A stretch of 64,000 bases of DNA from Sphingorhabdus sp. YGSMI21 (GCF_002776575.1 NZ_CP022548.1:1317001-1381000), one strand, 5' to 3'. Positions 15,435 through 25,680 are shown, numbered from the stretch's first letter. The notes: a model not told the origin generated them from the letters alone. Translations and numbers: made by a program.

Positions 15435-18400
15435 ATGAATTTCCAGACATCCCTATTTGTCAACCCCGAATCCACTGCTGGCACCACTATGCCTGCGCTC
15501 ATTAAAGTTGCGCAGCAGATAGCCTATGCGCTTAGCTGCGGGCGGCATCTCAAGCGAAATGATATCAATGAATTTTTTCAAACCGCAACAGGCGGCAGTG
15601 ATGCGGCGCATTCCTGGTCCATCGCCGACAGCAATCATGCGATCGAACTGGGCGCGCTGCTCTGGCTTAGAGACCGCAGCCGGATAGGGAGCAATTCTCC
15701 ATTGGCAGAAGTTGAAGCCAGGCTTGAATGGCTGAATTCCGCACTGCCGCCCCGCCATGTGCGCAGCGAGGAGCAAAATACACTTCAGCAATTTTCCACG
15801 CCGCCGATACTCAGCTGGCTTATGGCAAAGGCAGCGCAGCTCTCGAAAGCTGACCTTGTCCTCGAACCATCGGCCGGCACGGGTATGCTGGCGCTTTGGC
15901 CAGCTATCCAAGGAATTCCTGTACTCCTCAACGAGATTGATCCTGCGCGCAGACTTGTTCTACGCGAGCTTTTTCCGGGCGCTGCTATCTCAGCCCATGA
16001 CGGCGAGCTGATCGATGACCTTCTTCCCGCAGCGCCTCGGCCAAACGTTGTACTCATCAATCCACCCTTTGCGCAGAGCGCCGAACGCGGCAAGGACGCC
16101 AAGACGGCGATGCGTCATCTGCGCGCTGCTTTTCGTCTGGCATCGCCGACAGCACGTATCGTTGCAATCATGCCCGAAAGCTTCAAGGCTAAAGACTTTG
16201 TTCGAGGTAACGATCCGGCAGGGCTGCTTCTTGATCTGGTCATCGAGGGAGCCTTTCGCGAAGTAGGTACCGGCGTGTCGGTGCGCCTGGTTGTGATCGA
16301 CAAGGGCAGCAATAGGGAGGCCGCTGACACACAGCTGGTGGCATCGCTCGGCGCACTTCATGATTCTATCGCAGCCCTGCCCGGTCGGCAATCTTCTGCT
16401 GTGCCGAACTTTGCGCCACCTGTGCTTCGCCACGCATATCTGCCGCCGAGCGTTGAACGACGCAACCGGCCACTGGCACCCTTTGCGAACCGGGGCGCAG
16501 AAATTGCCGTTTGCGAGGCCCTCGACTATGTTGTTCTTGATAACCCGGCGGAACTGCCCGAGCAGGTGGGTATCTATCTGCCCTACCGGCCAAGCCGCGT
16601 ATCGATAAAAGAAGCACCGCCGCACCCGACGCCGCTGGTGGAATCGGTTGCGATGGGTTCGGTCCCAGCGCCAATTGTCACCGCAAACCCTCTGCTACCT
16701 GCTGGCTGGAAAGACATGGAGCTCCTCTCGGAGGCGCAGTGCGAAACACTCATCTATGCAAGCGCCGCCTTCGCACGCGATTTGCCTGGTAGATTTGCAC
16801 CCGATGATAAAGGCAGCCAGTTAGCAATAGCCGAAGATGGTCACAGCTACCGTCAAGGCTTTTTCCTTGGCGATGGAACCGGCGCTGGCAAAGGCCGTCA
16901 GATAGCTGCGATTATCATGGACCGCTGGCTTGCGGGCGAGCGCCGCCACATCTGGATATCCAAGAACGAAGCGCTGATCGAGGACGCGCGGCGGGACTGG
17001 CAGGCCCTTGGCGGATTGCCGCTCGATATCCAGCCCTTGTCGGCGTGGAAACTTGGTCAAAAGGTTGGAAGCTCGCAAGGCATCCTGTTCGTGACCTATC
17101 CGACATTGCGCTCGGGCCGGATGGAATGCACAAGACTTGATCAGATAATCCAGTGGGCCGGAGGTGATTTCGAGGGCGTTATCGCCTTTGATGAAGCCCA
17201 TGCGATGGCCAATGCGCTTGGCAGCATCGGTAGCCGCGGACCGGTCAAGGGATCCCAACAGGGAATAGCAGGCCTTCGCTTGCAAAATCTCCTGCCGCGT
17301 TCACGTGTCCTCTATGCTTCGGCAACCGGTGCTTCGGATATTGCCAATCTTGGCTATGCGACGCGTCTTGGTCTGTGGGGCACAGAAACCGCCTTTGCGA
17401 CCTATGACGACTTTCTGAGCAGTATCCGCGCGGGCGGTATTGCGGCAATGGAATTGGTTGCCCGGGATCTGAAAGCTCAAGGCCTCTATCTTGCCCGAGC
17501 GCTTTCCTTTGCTGGCGTCGAATATGAAATTCTTGAGCATCAACTTACCGCTGCGCAGATCGCGGTCTACGATGCCTATTCAGCGGCCTGGTCAATCATC
17601 CATCAAAATCTGGAAGCAGCACTTGAGGCAACACGCGTGGTTGACGAGGACAGCGGTGATACGCTCAACCGCAATGCCAAGGCAGCGGCCCTGTCCATCT
17701 TCGAAGGCACTAAGCAGCGCTTCTTTGCGCAGCTCTTGCTTTCGATGAAGCTCCCGAGTCTAATTCCGGCTATCGAACAGGTGCTCGCAAATGACAAATC
17801 GGTCGTCATCCAGCTGGTATCGACATCGGAAGCAATGCTCGATCGGCGGATCGCCGAACTCAGCGATGAAGAGCGCGAAGCCCTCGACATTGACCTGTCG
17901 CCCCGCGAATATGTGATCGACTATTTGTCCAAAAGCTTTCCGGTTCGCTTGATGCAGCTGTTCACTGATGAGGAAGGCAATCTACGTTCCGAAGCAATGA
18001 GCGATGCGCAGGGCAATCCCGTTCTTTGCAGCCGCGCGGTTGCCGCCCGTGACAAGCTCATTGAGAAGCTCTGTGCGCTTCCGCCCATTGCCATTGCGCT
18101 CGACGCAGTGATCGATCATTTTGGAAAACAGGCCGTTGCCGAAGTCACCGGACGCACCCGCCGGCTGATAACCGACCTCAAAGGCCAGCAGCAACTCGAA
18201 CGCCGGTCGCCGCGCTCAAACCTCACGGAGGCGCAGGCCTTCATGGACGGGGCCAAGAGGATCCTGATATTTTCAGACGCTGGCGGCACCGGTAGGTCCT
18301 ATCATGCGGACTTAAACGCCCAAAACCAGCAGCGCCGGGTCCATTTCCTGCTCGAGCCGGGCTGGCGGGCGGACAACGCCATTCAGGGCCTTGGCCGCAC

Positions 18401-19682
18401 CAACCGGACCAACCAGGCCTCCGCGCCTTTGTTCCGGCCTGTAACCACCGATGTCAAAGGCGAACGCCGCTTCATATCGACAATCGCGAGGCGTCTGGAT
18501 ACGCTGGGTGCGCTCACCCGGGGCCAAAGACAAACCGGCGGTCAAAATCTTTTTGATCCGGCCGATAATCTCGAAAGCGATTATGCTCGCGATGCGCTGA
18601 CTCGCTGGTTTCATTTGCTCTATGACGGGAAGCTAGAAGCGGTCTCTTTTGCCCGCTTCTGCGAGCTGACAGGCCTGAGGCTTGAGAACCCAGATGGCGG
18701 CCTCACTGACAATCTGCCCTCGATCCAGCGCTGGCTGAACCGCATCCTTGCGCTGCCGATCGCCATCCAGAACGCCATCTTCGATGAATATCTGGGGCTC
18801 ATCGAGGCGCGCATCGAAGCCGCCCGCGAAGCCGGAACGCTCGATCTTGGCATCGAAACGATCGCGGTCGATAATTTTGCGATTGTTTCGGATCAGCTGC
18901 TGCGCACCGATCCGGTATCGGGCGCGACCACGCATCTGCTCAGTCTCGATGCCGAGCGGCAACTCAATCCGCTACGATTTGAGCGTTTGGCGGGGTTGGA
19001 TGACCTGTCGTCGCCCCATGTTCAGCCTATGCGCAATGCACGCTCGGGCGCCGCCGCGCTTGCTATCCCGGCTCGCCGTATCATCAACGATGACGGATCA
19101 GTGACTGAGCGCAAACGTCTCCTGCGTCCGCTCAAATCTGCCAACTGGACAATCGAAGCGCTGAGCGAAAGCCTCTGGGAGCCTGTCGACCTTGAATCAT
19201 TCGAGCGCATCTGGCGCGCCGAAGAACAAGAGGCCACCAGGCGCCGCGAGCACATGAGAATATATCTGACCACCGGGCTGCTCCTGCCGGTCTGGAACAA
19301 GCTTGGCGACGAGCATATCCACGTCGCTCGTATTGTTGCCAAGGATGGACGCGCGCTGATTGGCAGGCAGGTTGATGCCGCCGATCTTGCAGCGATTTCA
19401 GAAAGCTTCGGTCTTGCGCATTCAGGCAGCGTTCCGGCCAGCGATATCGCAAATCTGGTCATGACAAATGGCAAGCCCATAGCGCTCGCCAGCCAAGATG
19501 CGCTCGATGTGAAGCGATCATTGGTCAATGGATCGCAGCGCATTGAGCTTACTGGTTTCAGTCCCCAGCGCCTCGACTGGTATAAGGCAAAGGGCTGTTT
19601 CACCGAAATTATCCGCTACCGCACGCGGCTATTCGTGCCGACGAATGAGGCTGCCAGCATTTTGGCCGATCTCGCGGTCTGA
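15435..19682 (+). CDS. Methyltransferase-helicase fusion, strawberry-notch type
   Basis: This very large protein (1415 residues) is typical of alphaproteobacterial conjugative elements. An N-terminal class I methyltransferase-like domain has LVLEPSAGTGMLAL (about residues 140-153) and the N6-adenine-type catalytic motif LINPPF (about 208). A superfamily 2 helicase follows, with the Walker A-like GDGTGAGKGRQIA (about 478-490), DEAH in VIAFDEAHAMAN (about 585), and a C-terminal part with GGTGRSYHADLNAQNQQ and IQGLGRTNRTNQ (about 950-1000), the signature of strawberry-notch helicases. It may protect or remodel incoming DNA, but this is not known. CAGGAGG lies just before the start. Confidence 0.9.
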   Translation: MNFQTSLFVNPESTAGTTMPALIKVAQQIAYALSCGRHLKRNDINEFFQTATGGSDAAHSWSIADSNHAIELGALLWLRDRSRIGSNSPLAEVEARLEWLNSALPPRHVRSEEQNTLQQFSTPPILSWLMAKAAQLSKADLVLEPSAGTGMLALWPAIQGIPVLLNEIDPARRLVLRELFPGAAISAHDGELIDDLLPAAPRPNVVLINPPFAQSAERGKDAKTAMRHLRAAFRLASPTARIVAIMPESFKAKDFVRGNDPAGLLLDLVIEGAFREVGTGVSVRLVVIDKGSNREAADTQLVASLGALHDSIAALPGRQSSAVPNFAPPVLRHAYLPPSVERRNRPLAPFANRGAEIAVCEALDYVVLDNPAELPEQVGIYLPYRPSRVSIKEAPPHPTPLVESVAMGSVPAPIVTANPLLPAGWKDMELLSEAQCETLIYASAAFARDLPGRFAPDDKGSQLAIAEDGHSYRQGFFLGDGTGAGKGRQIAAIIMDRWLAGERRHIWISKNEALIEDARRDWQALGGLPLDIQPLSAWKLGQKVGSSQGILFVTYPTLRSGRMECTRLDQIIQWAGGDFEGVIAFDEAHAMANALGSIGSRGPVKGSQQGIAGLRLQNLLPRSRVLYASATGASDIANLGYATRLGLWGTETAFATYDDFLSSIRAGGIAAMELVARDLKAQGLYLARALSFAGVEYEILEHQLTAAQIAVYDAYSAAWSIIHQNLEAALEATRVVDEDSGDTLNRNAKAAALSIFEGTKQRFFAQLLLSMKLPSLIPAIEQVLANDKSVVIQLVSTSEAMLDRRIAELSDEEREALDIDLSPREYVIDYLSKSFPVRLMQLFTDEEGNLRSEAMSDAQGNPVLCSRAVAARDKLIEKLCALPPIAIALDAVIDHFGKQAVAEVTGRTRRLITDLKGQQQLERRSPRSNLTEAQAFMDGAKRILIFSDAGGTGRSYHADLNAQNQQRRVHFLLEPGWRADNAIQGLGRTNRTNQASAPLFRPVTTDVKGERRFISTIARRLDTLGALTRGQRQTGGQNLFDPADNLESDYARDALTRWFHLLYDGKLEAVSFARFCELTGLRLENPDGGLTDNLPSIQRWLNRILALPIAIQNAIFDEYLGLIEARIEAAREAGTLDLGIETIAVDNFAIVSDQLLRTDPVSGATTHLLSLDAERQLNPLRFERLAGLDDLSSPHVQPMRNARSGAAALAIPARRIINDDGSVTERKRLLRPLKSANWTIEALSESLWEPVDLESFERIWRAEEQEATRRREHMRIYLTTGLLLPVWNKLGDEHIHVARIVAKDGRALIGRQVDAADLAAISESFGLAHSGSVPASDIANLVMTNGKPIALASQDALDVKRSLVNGSQRIELTGFSPQRLDWYKAKGCFTEIIRYRTRLFVPTNEAASILADLAV

Positions 19683-19821
19683 CTGGTCATAGCGCTTTCA
19701 CCAAATTGAGCCGAACCGGCGTAAAACCAGCCCCAAAAGCCTTGAAAGAAGAGCGATGCTCGGGGGGTTTATGAACCCGCCTTTCGGGCTGGTTCGTCCA
19801 TCTCAATCAGGAGTAAATATC

Positions 19822-21792
19822 ATGATCCAGTCTATTGCCTTGAACAAACTCGTTCCCAGTCCCCGCAATGTGCGCAAGTCTTCCGATCCAGCAGCTGACG
19901 CGCAGTTGAAAGCCGATATTGCAGCGCGTGGTCTGCTGCAGAATCTTCTTGTCCGCAAAGCACGGCGCGGAAAATTCGAGGTCGAAGCCGGTGGCCGTCG
20001 TCTGGCAGCCCTGAAGTCTTTGGCCGAAGAGGGCGTGTTGAAGAAAAATATGCCGGTCACTTGCCTGGTGATCGAAGGCGACGAGCACGAAATGCGCGAA
20101 GCCAGCCTTGCGGAGAATTTTCAGCGGTTGCAGATGAACCCCGCCGACGAAGCGCAGGCTTTTGCAGCAATTATCGAAGCGGGCGCATGTGCAGCGGATG
20201 TTGCGCGCCGTTTCGGCGTCACCGTGCGATTTGTGGAGGGCAGACTGCGGCTCGCTGCGCTTGCGCCTTGCGTCTTTGAAAGTCTGGCTGCCGGAGAAAT
20301 CACGCTGGATATCGCCAAAGCCTATGGAGCAACCTCGGATATCGATCGGCAAGCTCAAGTATTTGCCGAGGTTCAGAACGCCTATTATCAGATCACCGCC
20401 GACAGTATTCGCCGCATGGTACTCGAACGCAGCGTACGCGGCAACGATCCCCGGGCTATTCTTGTCGGGCGCGACGCCTATATTGCTGCTGGTGGCCGCA
20501 TTGAGCGCGAACTGTTTGACGACGAAGCAAGCGAGAGCTGGCTCGATATCACTTTACTCGAGGAACTGGCAGCCAGGGCCATGGACGCAGCGGCACAAGC
20601 AAAAGCCGGCGAAACCGGTCTTGCCTGGGTCAAACCGACACTCGACTGCTACGTCAGCCACGAGCTCGTAGGCGGTCTTACCCGGCTTCCTGCTGAACCA
20701 GCCCCGTTGGAAGCCGACGAAGCGGCACGTCTGGGTGAACTCGAAGCGGCCTACGACGTCCAGGCAGCGATTTTGGAAGATGAGGATAGCGCCGAAGACG
20801 AGGTGATGAAGGCAGAATCCGAACTTGCCATAATCGACAAGGAACTGCGCGCCCTTAGCAATCGCCCACCCATTCTTGCCGAAGAGCTGAAACAAGATGC
20901 GGGCGCGTTCCTCATCCTCTCTCGCGAGGGCGAACCGATGCTGGTACCCCAATATTATAGCGCAAGTGAACCGGATAATGTGAACGACTGCGCGCTTGAG
21001 CCCGTCGAAAGTGGATCCCAAGATGCAGGCAAACCTGCAATATTGTCCCAGCGCCTTCTTGATGAACTCTCGATGCAGCGCCGCGATATACTCGCGCTCT
21101 ATCTTGCCAGTGATCCTGCGCTTGCGCTCGATCTTATGGTCTTCACGCTCGCTGACCAGGATAGTCATGATTGGCAGAGGGCCAAGGCGCTTACAATTTC
21201 CGGGCCAGTCGCACATGGCCCAGTGACGGGATTTGAGGCCAAGGACGCGCCAGCCACCGCAGCGCTTGCAGAAACATCGGCTGCATTGGACGAAAGCTGG
21301 CGAAGCGGTGACGGAGAAGTCGCTCGCTTCCTCTTGTTCCGCGGTCTTACAGACGATGCCCGCAGCCAATGGCTCAGCCATGTGGTTGCACGGACGCTGG
21401 TTGCCAGCCTGGCTGTAACTGGCGAGCGCCAGAACCCGCTGCACGACTGTCTGGGCAGCATGCTCGGTATCGAAATGGCGCATTGGTGGCGGCCAACCGC
21501 AGCCAATTATTTTGACCGGATACCCAAGGCGCGCACCCTTGAGGCGTTCGATGCCGTCGGCGGACCTGAACTTGTTAGCCGCTACGCCGCATCCAAAAAG
21601 GCAGATCTGGCTGCGACCGCCGAACGCATCTTCTCCGGCAACTTCATTGCCGAAGCAGGCGTGAAGGAACGCGCATTGGCATGGGTGCCCGCTGTCATGG
21701 CTTTCCCGCCGCTTAGCCCCGCAGGCGATTCAGCTGATTGTCCGGACGCTCACGATGCCAGCGACAAGGAGATAGCCGACCAAGCGGCCTGA
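19822..21792 (+). CDS. ParB/RepB/Spo0J-type DNA-binding protein
   Basis: The N-terminal ParB nuclease-like domain is clear: IALNKLVPSPRNVRKS, then LLQNLLVRKARRGKFEVEAGGRRLAALKSL and the arginine-rich-turn region EASLAENFQRLQMNPADEAQAFAAI, followed by a helix-turn-helix (ACAADVARRFGVTVRFVEGRLRLA). The C-terminal 450 residues are not conserved ParB and hold an acidic helical stretch (LEAAYDVQAAILEDEDSAEDEVMKAE). No parA is adjacent, so this is not a standard partition pair; such long ParB-like proteins are usual in leading regions of conjugative elements. ATG at 19822 follows AGGAG; the track upstream to 19756 is leader. A terminator follows. Confidence 0.9.
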   Translation: MIQSIALNKLVPSPRNVRKSSDPAADAQLKADIAARGLLQNLLVRKARRGKFEVEAGGRRLAALKSLAEEGVLKKNMPVTCLVIEGDEHEMREASLAENFQRLQMNPADEAQAFAAIIEAGACAADVARRFGVTVRFVEGRLRLAALAPCVFESLAAGEITLDIAKAYGATSDIDRQAQVFAEVQNAYYQITADSIRRMVLERSVRGNDPRAILVGRDAYIAAGGRIERELFDDEASESWLDITLLEELAARAMDAAAQAKAGETGLAWVKPTLDCYVSHELVGGLTRLPAEPAPLEADEAARLGELEAAYDVQAAILEDEDSAEDEVMKAESELAIIDKELRALSNRPPILAEELKQDAGAFLILSREGEPMLVPQYYSASEPDNVNDCALEPVESGSQDAGKPAILSQRLLDELSMQRRDILALYLASDPALALDLMVFTLADQDSHDWQRAKALTISGPVAHGPVTGFEAKDAPATAALAETSAALDESWRSGDGEVARFLLFRGLTDDARSQWLSHVVARTLVASLAVTGERQNPLHDCLGSMLGIEMAHWWRPTAANYFDRIPKARTLEAFDAVGGPELVSRYAASKKADLAATAERIFSGNFIAEAGVKERALAWVPAVMAFPPLSPAGDSADCPDAHDASDKEIADQAA

Positions 21793-21824
21793 CGTCCTCC
21801 TGACAGGTTTGTTTGCTCGGCTGA

Positions 21825-21858
21825 GGCGGTCCATCCACATCTGGATGGGCCGCCTTTT
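21825..21858 (+). terminator. Rho-independent terminator after the ParB-like gene
   Basis: A 12-base-pair stem (GGCGGTCCATCC with GGATGGGCCGCC, one G-T pair) with loop ACATCT is followed by TTTT. It lies 33 bases after the stop. Confidence 0.85.
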
Positions 21859-21980
21859 CGCTTGGCCGCATCGATCAGCCGCACTTCACAAGCCCGGTAC
21901 CAATCCAGAGGGAAGAGGAGAGAGAGGCTTTTGCCGACATGAACCGGACAATCTCGTCCGGAGATTTCAGGAGAAAAGCC

Positions 21981-22619
21981 ATGTATAAGAAAAAAGCCTC
22001 TAACCGCCGCCATTCACGGCGAAACGCAGTGTCACCTGCCCAGCGAATTACAGCTGCGATTATAGAAAAACTGGAAACCGGCACCAAGCCCTGGGTTCAG
22101 CCATGGCTCGGCATTCCTCTCTCCCGGCCCTTGCGCAGCTGCGGAACGCCCTATCGAGGCATGAATGTTTTCTGGCTCTGGATGGTAGCCGAATCTGAAG
22201 GATTTGGTTCGCCCTATTGGATGACATATCGCCAATGCGCGAAGCTCGGCGGACAGGTCCGCAAGGGCGAGAAGTCGGCGATAGCCATCTTCTACAAAAG
22301 CTATTTAAAGGACGTGGAAGAGCCCGATGGCGGCGATACGCAAGAGACGCGGCGCGTTCTCAAAGCCTATAGTGTATTCAATGCCGACCAATGCGATGGC
22401 CTACCGGAATTATATCACCCCAAAGCCGAAGTACCGGCAGTAGAGCCGGAAGGACGCATGGCTGAACTCGACACTTTTTTCGCGTCCATCGGTGCCAATA
22501 TTCGGCAACAGGGCTGCGAGGCTTATTACCAGTCAGGGCCCGACCGGATCACCATGCCGCTTCCAGAATTGTTTAATGGCTATGATCATTATTACGCTAC
22601 ACTGGCCCATGAATTGTCG
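21981..22619 (+). pseudogene. ardC: ArdC antirestriction protein, 5' part (split by RIT element)
   Basis: ArdC binds single-stranded DNA and has a zincin-like metallopeptidase domain; it protects incoming conjugated DNA from restriction. The 213 residues before the break carry the N-terminal domain (ITAAIIEKLETGTKPWVQPW, YRGMNVFWLW, YWMTYRQCAKLGGQVRKGEKS) and end at HELS, within the HELSH zinc motif. The RIT element begins at the next histidine codon. Read-through continues with foreign residues to 22937, so any product lacks the catalytic half. Ribosome-binding site: CAGGAG. The rest of the gene is at 25709-26023 in frame. Confidence 0.92.
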
Positions 22620-22649
22620 CATAATGCCGTAACCGGGATTATGCCGCAT
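22620..22649 (+). repeat. RIT left terminal inverted repeat
   Basis: These 30 bases are identical to the reverse complement of 25651-25680. They contain the submotif TTATGCCG and its near-inverse ATAATGCCG, likely recombinase-binding sites. The repeat starts exactly where ArdC similarity stops. Confidence 0.9.
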
Positions 22650-22704
22650 AGCCTCCACTGGGGGTTTAATTTCCGGGCTTTGACCATGCGGCGGTTCGGC
22701 ATAA

Positions 22705-23697
22705 TCAGAGTCCTTCGAGGAACGCGAGGAGGCCATCATCGGGCCGGTATCGGCCTGTCGGCACCTGCGGAGCAGCGACCCGAGCGAGTGCCTTTTCCTT
22801 CATTCGCATATCGGCGTGGATGTATATCTGGGTGGTTGCGACCGACTCATGTCCGAGCCAGAGAGCGATCACCGCTTGATCGACGCCATGATGCAGGAGG
22901 TCCATCGCGGTGCTGTGGCGCAGCGTATGCGGTGTGACACGCTTGGTCCCGATGCTCGGGCACGCGCGCGATGCCGTGAGGCAGTGCTTGCGGACCAGAT
23001 GTTCAAGTGCATCACGGCTCAGCCGCTCACCCCGGATCGACGGGAACAGCGGGCTGTTATCGTCACAGCGCTCGCTCATCCATGCCGCCAGCAGCTTGGC
23101 GGTGTCGCGGCGCAGCGGTGTGCATCGCTCCTTCCGGCCCTTGCCCATGCAACGGATATACGCGCCCGTACCAAGCGTCAGATCGCCGCACTTGAGGTTC
23201 ACCAGCTCGGACGCCCTGAGACCCGTCTGAACCGCGAGCAGGAGCAGCGCATGATCACGCCGTCCGGCCCACGTCGCACGATCAGGAGCCGCCAGCAATG
23301 CCGCGATCTCCGGTGTATCGAGGAACGTCACCGTGCGTTTCACATAGCGTTTGCTGGGCATCGCCAGCACGCGCTGACAGTGGAGCAGCCAGGTCGGATC
23401 GGTCATCGCGACATAGCGGAAGAACGAGCGGATCGCGGCAAGCCGGATGTTGCGGCTGCGGGCGCTGTTGCCGCGCACGGTCTCGCAATGAACGAGGAAG
23501 TCGGCAACCAGATCGGCGTCGATATCCTCGACCGCGAGCTTGACCGGCGGCTTACCGCAGCGCGCACCCGCGAACCGCAACAGCAGGCGGAACGTGTCGC
23601 GATAGCTTGCAACCGTATGAGGGCTGGCTTCCATCTGGGTGCACAGCCGGTCAGTGAAGAAGCGCTGGATCAGCGCAGGCAAGGTTGCAGCGCTCAT
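22705..23697 (-). CDS. RIT tyrosine recombinase C (third gene)
   Basis: The protein of about 330 residues has an N-terminal SAM-like core-binding domain (TLPALIQRFFTDRLCTQMEASPHTVASYRDTFRLLLRFA). Its catalytic domain shows QTGLRASELVNLKCGD (arginine), KRVTPHTLRHSTAMDLL (H-x-L-R-H) and WLGHESVATTQIYIHAD (histidine and tyrosine nucleophile). The start at 23697 overlaps the stop of the middle recombinase as ATGA; six upstream codons are ignored. All catalytic residues look present. Confidence 0.9.
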   Translation of the reverse strand: MSAATLPALIQRFFTDRLCTQMEASPHTVASYRDTFRLLLRFAGARCGKPPVKLAVEDIDADLVADFLVHCETVRGNSARSRNIRLAAIRSFFRYVAMTDPTWLLHCQRVLAMPSKRYVKRTVTFLDTPEIAALLAAPDRATWAGRRDHALLLLAVQTGLRASELVNLKCGDLTLGTGAYIRCMGKGRKERCTPLRRDTAKLLAAWMSERCDDNSPLFPSIRGERLSRDALEHLVRKHCLTASRACPSIGTKRVTPHTLRHSTAMDLLHHGVDQAVIALWLGHESVATTQIYIHADMRMKEKALARVAAPQVPTGRYRPDDGLLAFLEGL

Positions 23698-24626
23698 TGG
23701 TCCGTCTCCCCGCAAGAGGTTGCCCGCGCCATCGCCAGATCGAGCAGTTCGGGCACCGCTTCGAGATACCAGAACGTGTTGTCGGGGTCGGTATGGCCCA
23801 GATAAGTGGTCAGCCGGATCATCTCGCGGGCCGGATCCTTGCCGGTACGGTACCAGTTTATCATTGTGCGCACCGCAAAGCTGTGGCGCAGATCATGGAT
23901 ACGCGGTCCCCGGCCATGCCGACCATATCGCTGATGCGCTCGCAAGCCGATATGCTGGCATACCTGCGCAAAGTTGTAGCGCGTGCCGCAATCGGTCGGC
24001 CTTGCTCCCTTGCAGTTAACGAAGAAGGATGTCGGGACACTTCCCAGCAACCGGTCGCGCTCGGCAGCATAGGCGACGAGCCTTGTCACCACCGTGGGAT
24101 CAAGGGGAAGCAGCCGCTCCTTACCGAGTTTTCCGCGCCGAACGCGCAGCACACCGTTCGCAAGATCATCATGGTCGAGCGCAAGCGCTTCGCTGATCCT
24201 GAGACCCGTCACCGCAATAAGCCCGAACAGGGTCGAGAAGGTCAGTCCGCGCATACCGTAGATCGAGGGCAGCGCCCCCGCAGCCGCGATGATCGATGTG
24301 ATCTCGGCCTCGCTGTATATATACGGGCGCGAGCGCCCGGTATGGCCCGGCAGCAGCCCACGCGGCGGGACTTCATGGGCGGGATCAATGTTGCTCAGCC
24401 ACTGCGCGAACAGCCGCACCTTGCCAAGCCGGGCCGAACGTGTCGATGTGCTGACGTCAGGCAGGCTTGCATCCCAGCGCAGGAACAGCGCCGTATCAAT
24501 GCGCGCAGCGCCTTCCTGATCGGTAAACCGGGCGAACCGGCGCAGTACCCGTTCATCGGTGCGAAGGTCATAACCGAGGCTGCGCCTAACGCCAAGATAG
24601 CGGTCCAGTTGGGATGTGACATTCAT
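23694..24626 (-). CDS. RIT tyrosine recombinase B (middle gene)
   Basis: The protein of 310 residues starts MNVTSQLDRYLGVRRSLGYDLRTDERVLRRFARF, a typical middle-gene N-terminus in RIT elements. The catalytic residues are in VTGLRISEALALDHDD, RIHDLRHSFAVRTM and YLGHTDPDNTFWYLEAVPELL. It overlaps both neighbours by ATGA, so the trio is one transcriptional and translational unit. Confidence 0.9.
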   Translation of the reverse strand: MNVTSQLDRYLGVRRSLGYDLRTDERVLRRFARFTDQEGAARIDTALFLRWDASLPDVSTSTRSARLGKVRLFAQWLSNIDPAHEVPPRGLLPGHTGRSRPYIYSEAEITSIIAAAGALPSIYGMRGLTFSTLFGLIAVTGLRISEALALDHDDLANGVLRVRRGKLGKERLLPLDPTVVTRLVAYAAERDRLLGSVPTSFFVNCKGARPTDCGTRYNFAQVCQHIGLRAHQRYGRHGRGPRIHDLRHSFAVRTMINWYRTGKDPAREMIRLTTYLGHTDPDNTFWYLEAVPELLDLAMARATSCGETDQ

Positions 24627-25561
24627 TGTCCGCCTCCTGCAACCGGCCATGGCTGCGCGATGGACCTGAGGCCCTCAATATCAAGCCGAGCATATATCAT
24701 GGTCGATGATCGCGAGCGGTGTCGCAGCATATCGCCCACCTCGTCGAGCGATGCACCAGCATTGATGAGCCGGGTCGCAAGGCTATGACGCAGGAGGTGC
24801 GATCCCACATAAGGTGTGACCGGCTTCTGCCCCGTGGCCGCCAGTGCATCCTTGAGGATAGCGTTGGCGATCTGGCCGTCCTTGAACCCGCGATGCGGCG
24901 CACGGTGCGTGACGAACATCGTTCGGCAGGTCGTCGGCCCACGCTCCTCACGAAGATACCGGCTCAACGCTTCGCCAACCTCGGCTGTTATTGGCAGCCT
25001 GTCATGCAGCCCGCCCTTGCCGCGCACGAGCAGTTCGCCCGCTCGCCAGTCTATATCATCAAGCTGGACCTTGATAATCTCGGAAGCGCGCAGCCCCAAC
25101 CGCGCCATGAGCAGCAACATTGCATAATCGCGTGCGCCATGACGGGGATTGCTGTGCACCGAAGCGAGAATGGCCTCGACTGCACCGGGCGACAGGTGCC
25201 GGGGCAGCCGCGCATTCCAGCGCTGGGCCGTCTTTGGTATACTCAAGGCCAGATTTGCCGAGGTCGCCCCGCACGCGAACAGATATTGGAAGAAGGTCCG
25301 CAAATGGGTCGTCACTGTCTTGTCGCGATATGGCGTCCTGCGCGCCAATATGTGCTGCACAAAGTTGGTAGTGTCGGCGGCGCGAAGGCGCGTCAGGTCG
25401 ATCATTCGGCTCCCGAAGCGGTGATCGAGGAACCGGTTGGCGAAGCGAAGCGTGTGGTAGATGGTGCGCGGACTGAGGCCTCGCTGCCTTACAAGATAGT
25501 CCTCAAAGTCCATCAGCAACGCTGCTCGTGTGCGCTGTATCTCGTTAATAGATTCAGTCAT
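24623..25561 (-). CDS. RIT tyrosine recombinase A (first gene)
   Basis: This first gene of the trio encodes 312 residues from MTESINEIQRTRAALLMDFEDYLVRQRGLSPRTI. The catalytic motifs are ARLGLRASEIIKVQLDD, VGSHLLRHSLATRLI and MLRHRSRSSTMIYARLD. The frame extends 21 codons further upstream into the element's end, but the chosen start fits family N-termini. The promoter must lie in the last 120 bases of the element, between the start and the right repeat. Confidence 0.9.
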   Translation of the reverse strand: MTESINEIQRTRAALLMDFEDYLVRQRGLSPRTIYHTLRFANRFLDHRFGSRMIDLTRLRAADTTNFVQHILARRTPYRDKTVTTHLRTFFQYLFACGATSANLALSIPKTAQRWNARLPRHLSPGAVEAILASVHSNPRHGARDYAMLLLMARLGLRASEIIKVQLDDIDWRAGELLVRGKGGLHDRLPITAEVGEALSRYLREERGPTTCRTMFVTHRAPHRGFKDGQIANAILKDALAATGQKPVTPYVGSHLLRHSLATRLINAGASLDEVGDMLRHRSRSSTMIYARLDIEGLRSIAQPWPVAGGGQ

Positions 25562-25650
25562 AATCATCATACTCCATATTGTTGGAGCAGCAAAGATAAT
25601 GCCGAACGCCCTTGGCGGTATCATACTGAAAGCCGCCTTTCTTCGATGCG

Positions 25651-25680
25651 ATGCGGCATAATCCCGGTTACGGCATTATG
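25651..25680 (-). repeat. RIT right terminal inverted repeat
   Basis: It is the exact inverse of 22620-22649. Outside it lies a 20-base perfect palindrome at 25685-25704 that the left outer flank does not have, so the two ends are not symmetric. Confidence 0.9.

Noticed and set aside
15435-19682. Restriction-modification system from the methyltransferase domain
   Set aside because: No restriction endonuclease is nearby, and the fusion with a strawberry-notch helicase is a known plasmid/ICE protein type.
20554-21483. Minus-strand frame of 309 codons opposite the ParB-like gene
   Set aside because: The plus-strand protein is continuous with the ParB domain; the minus frame has no domain.
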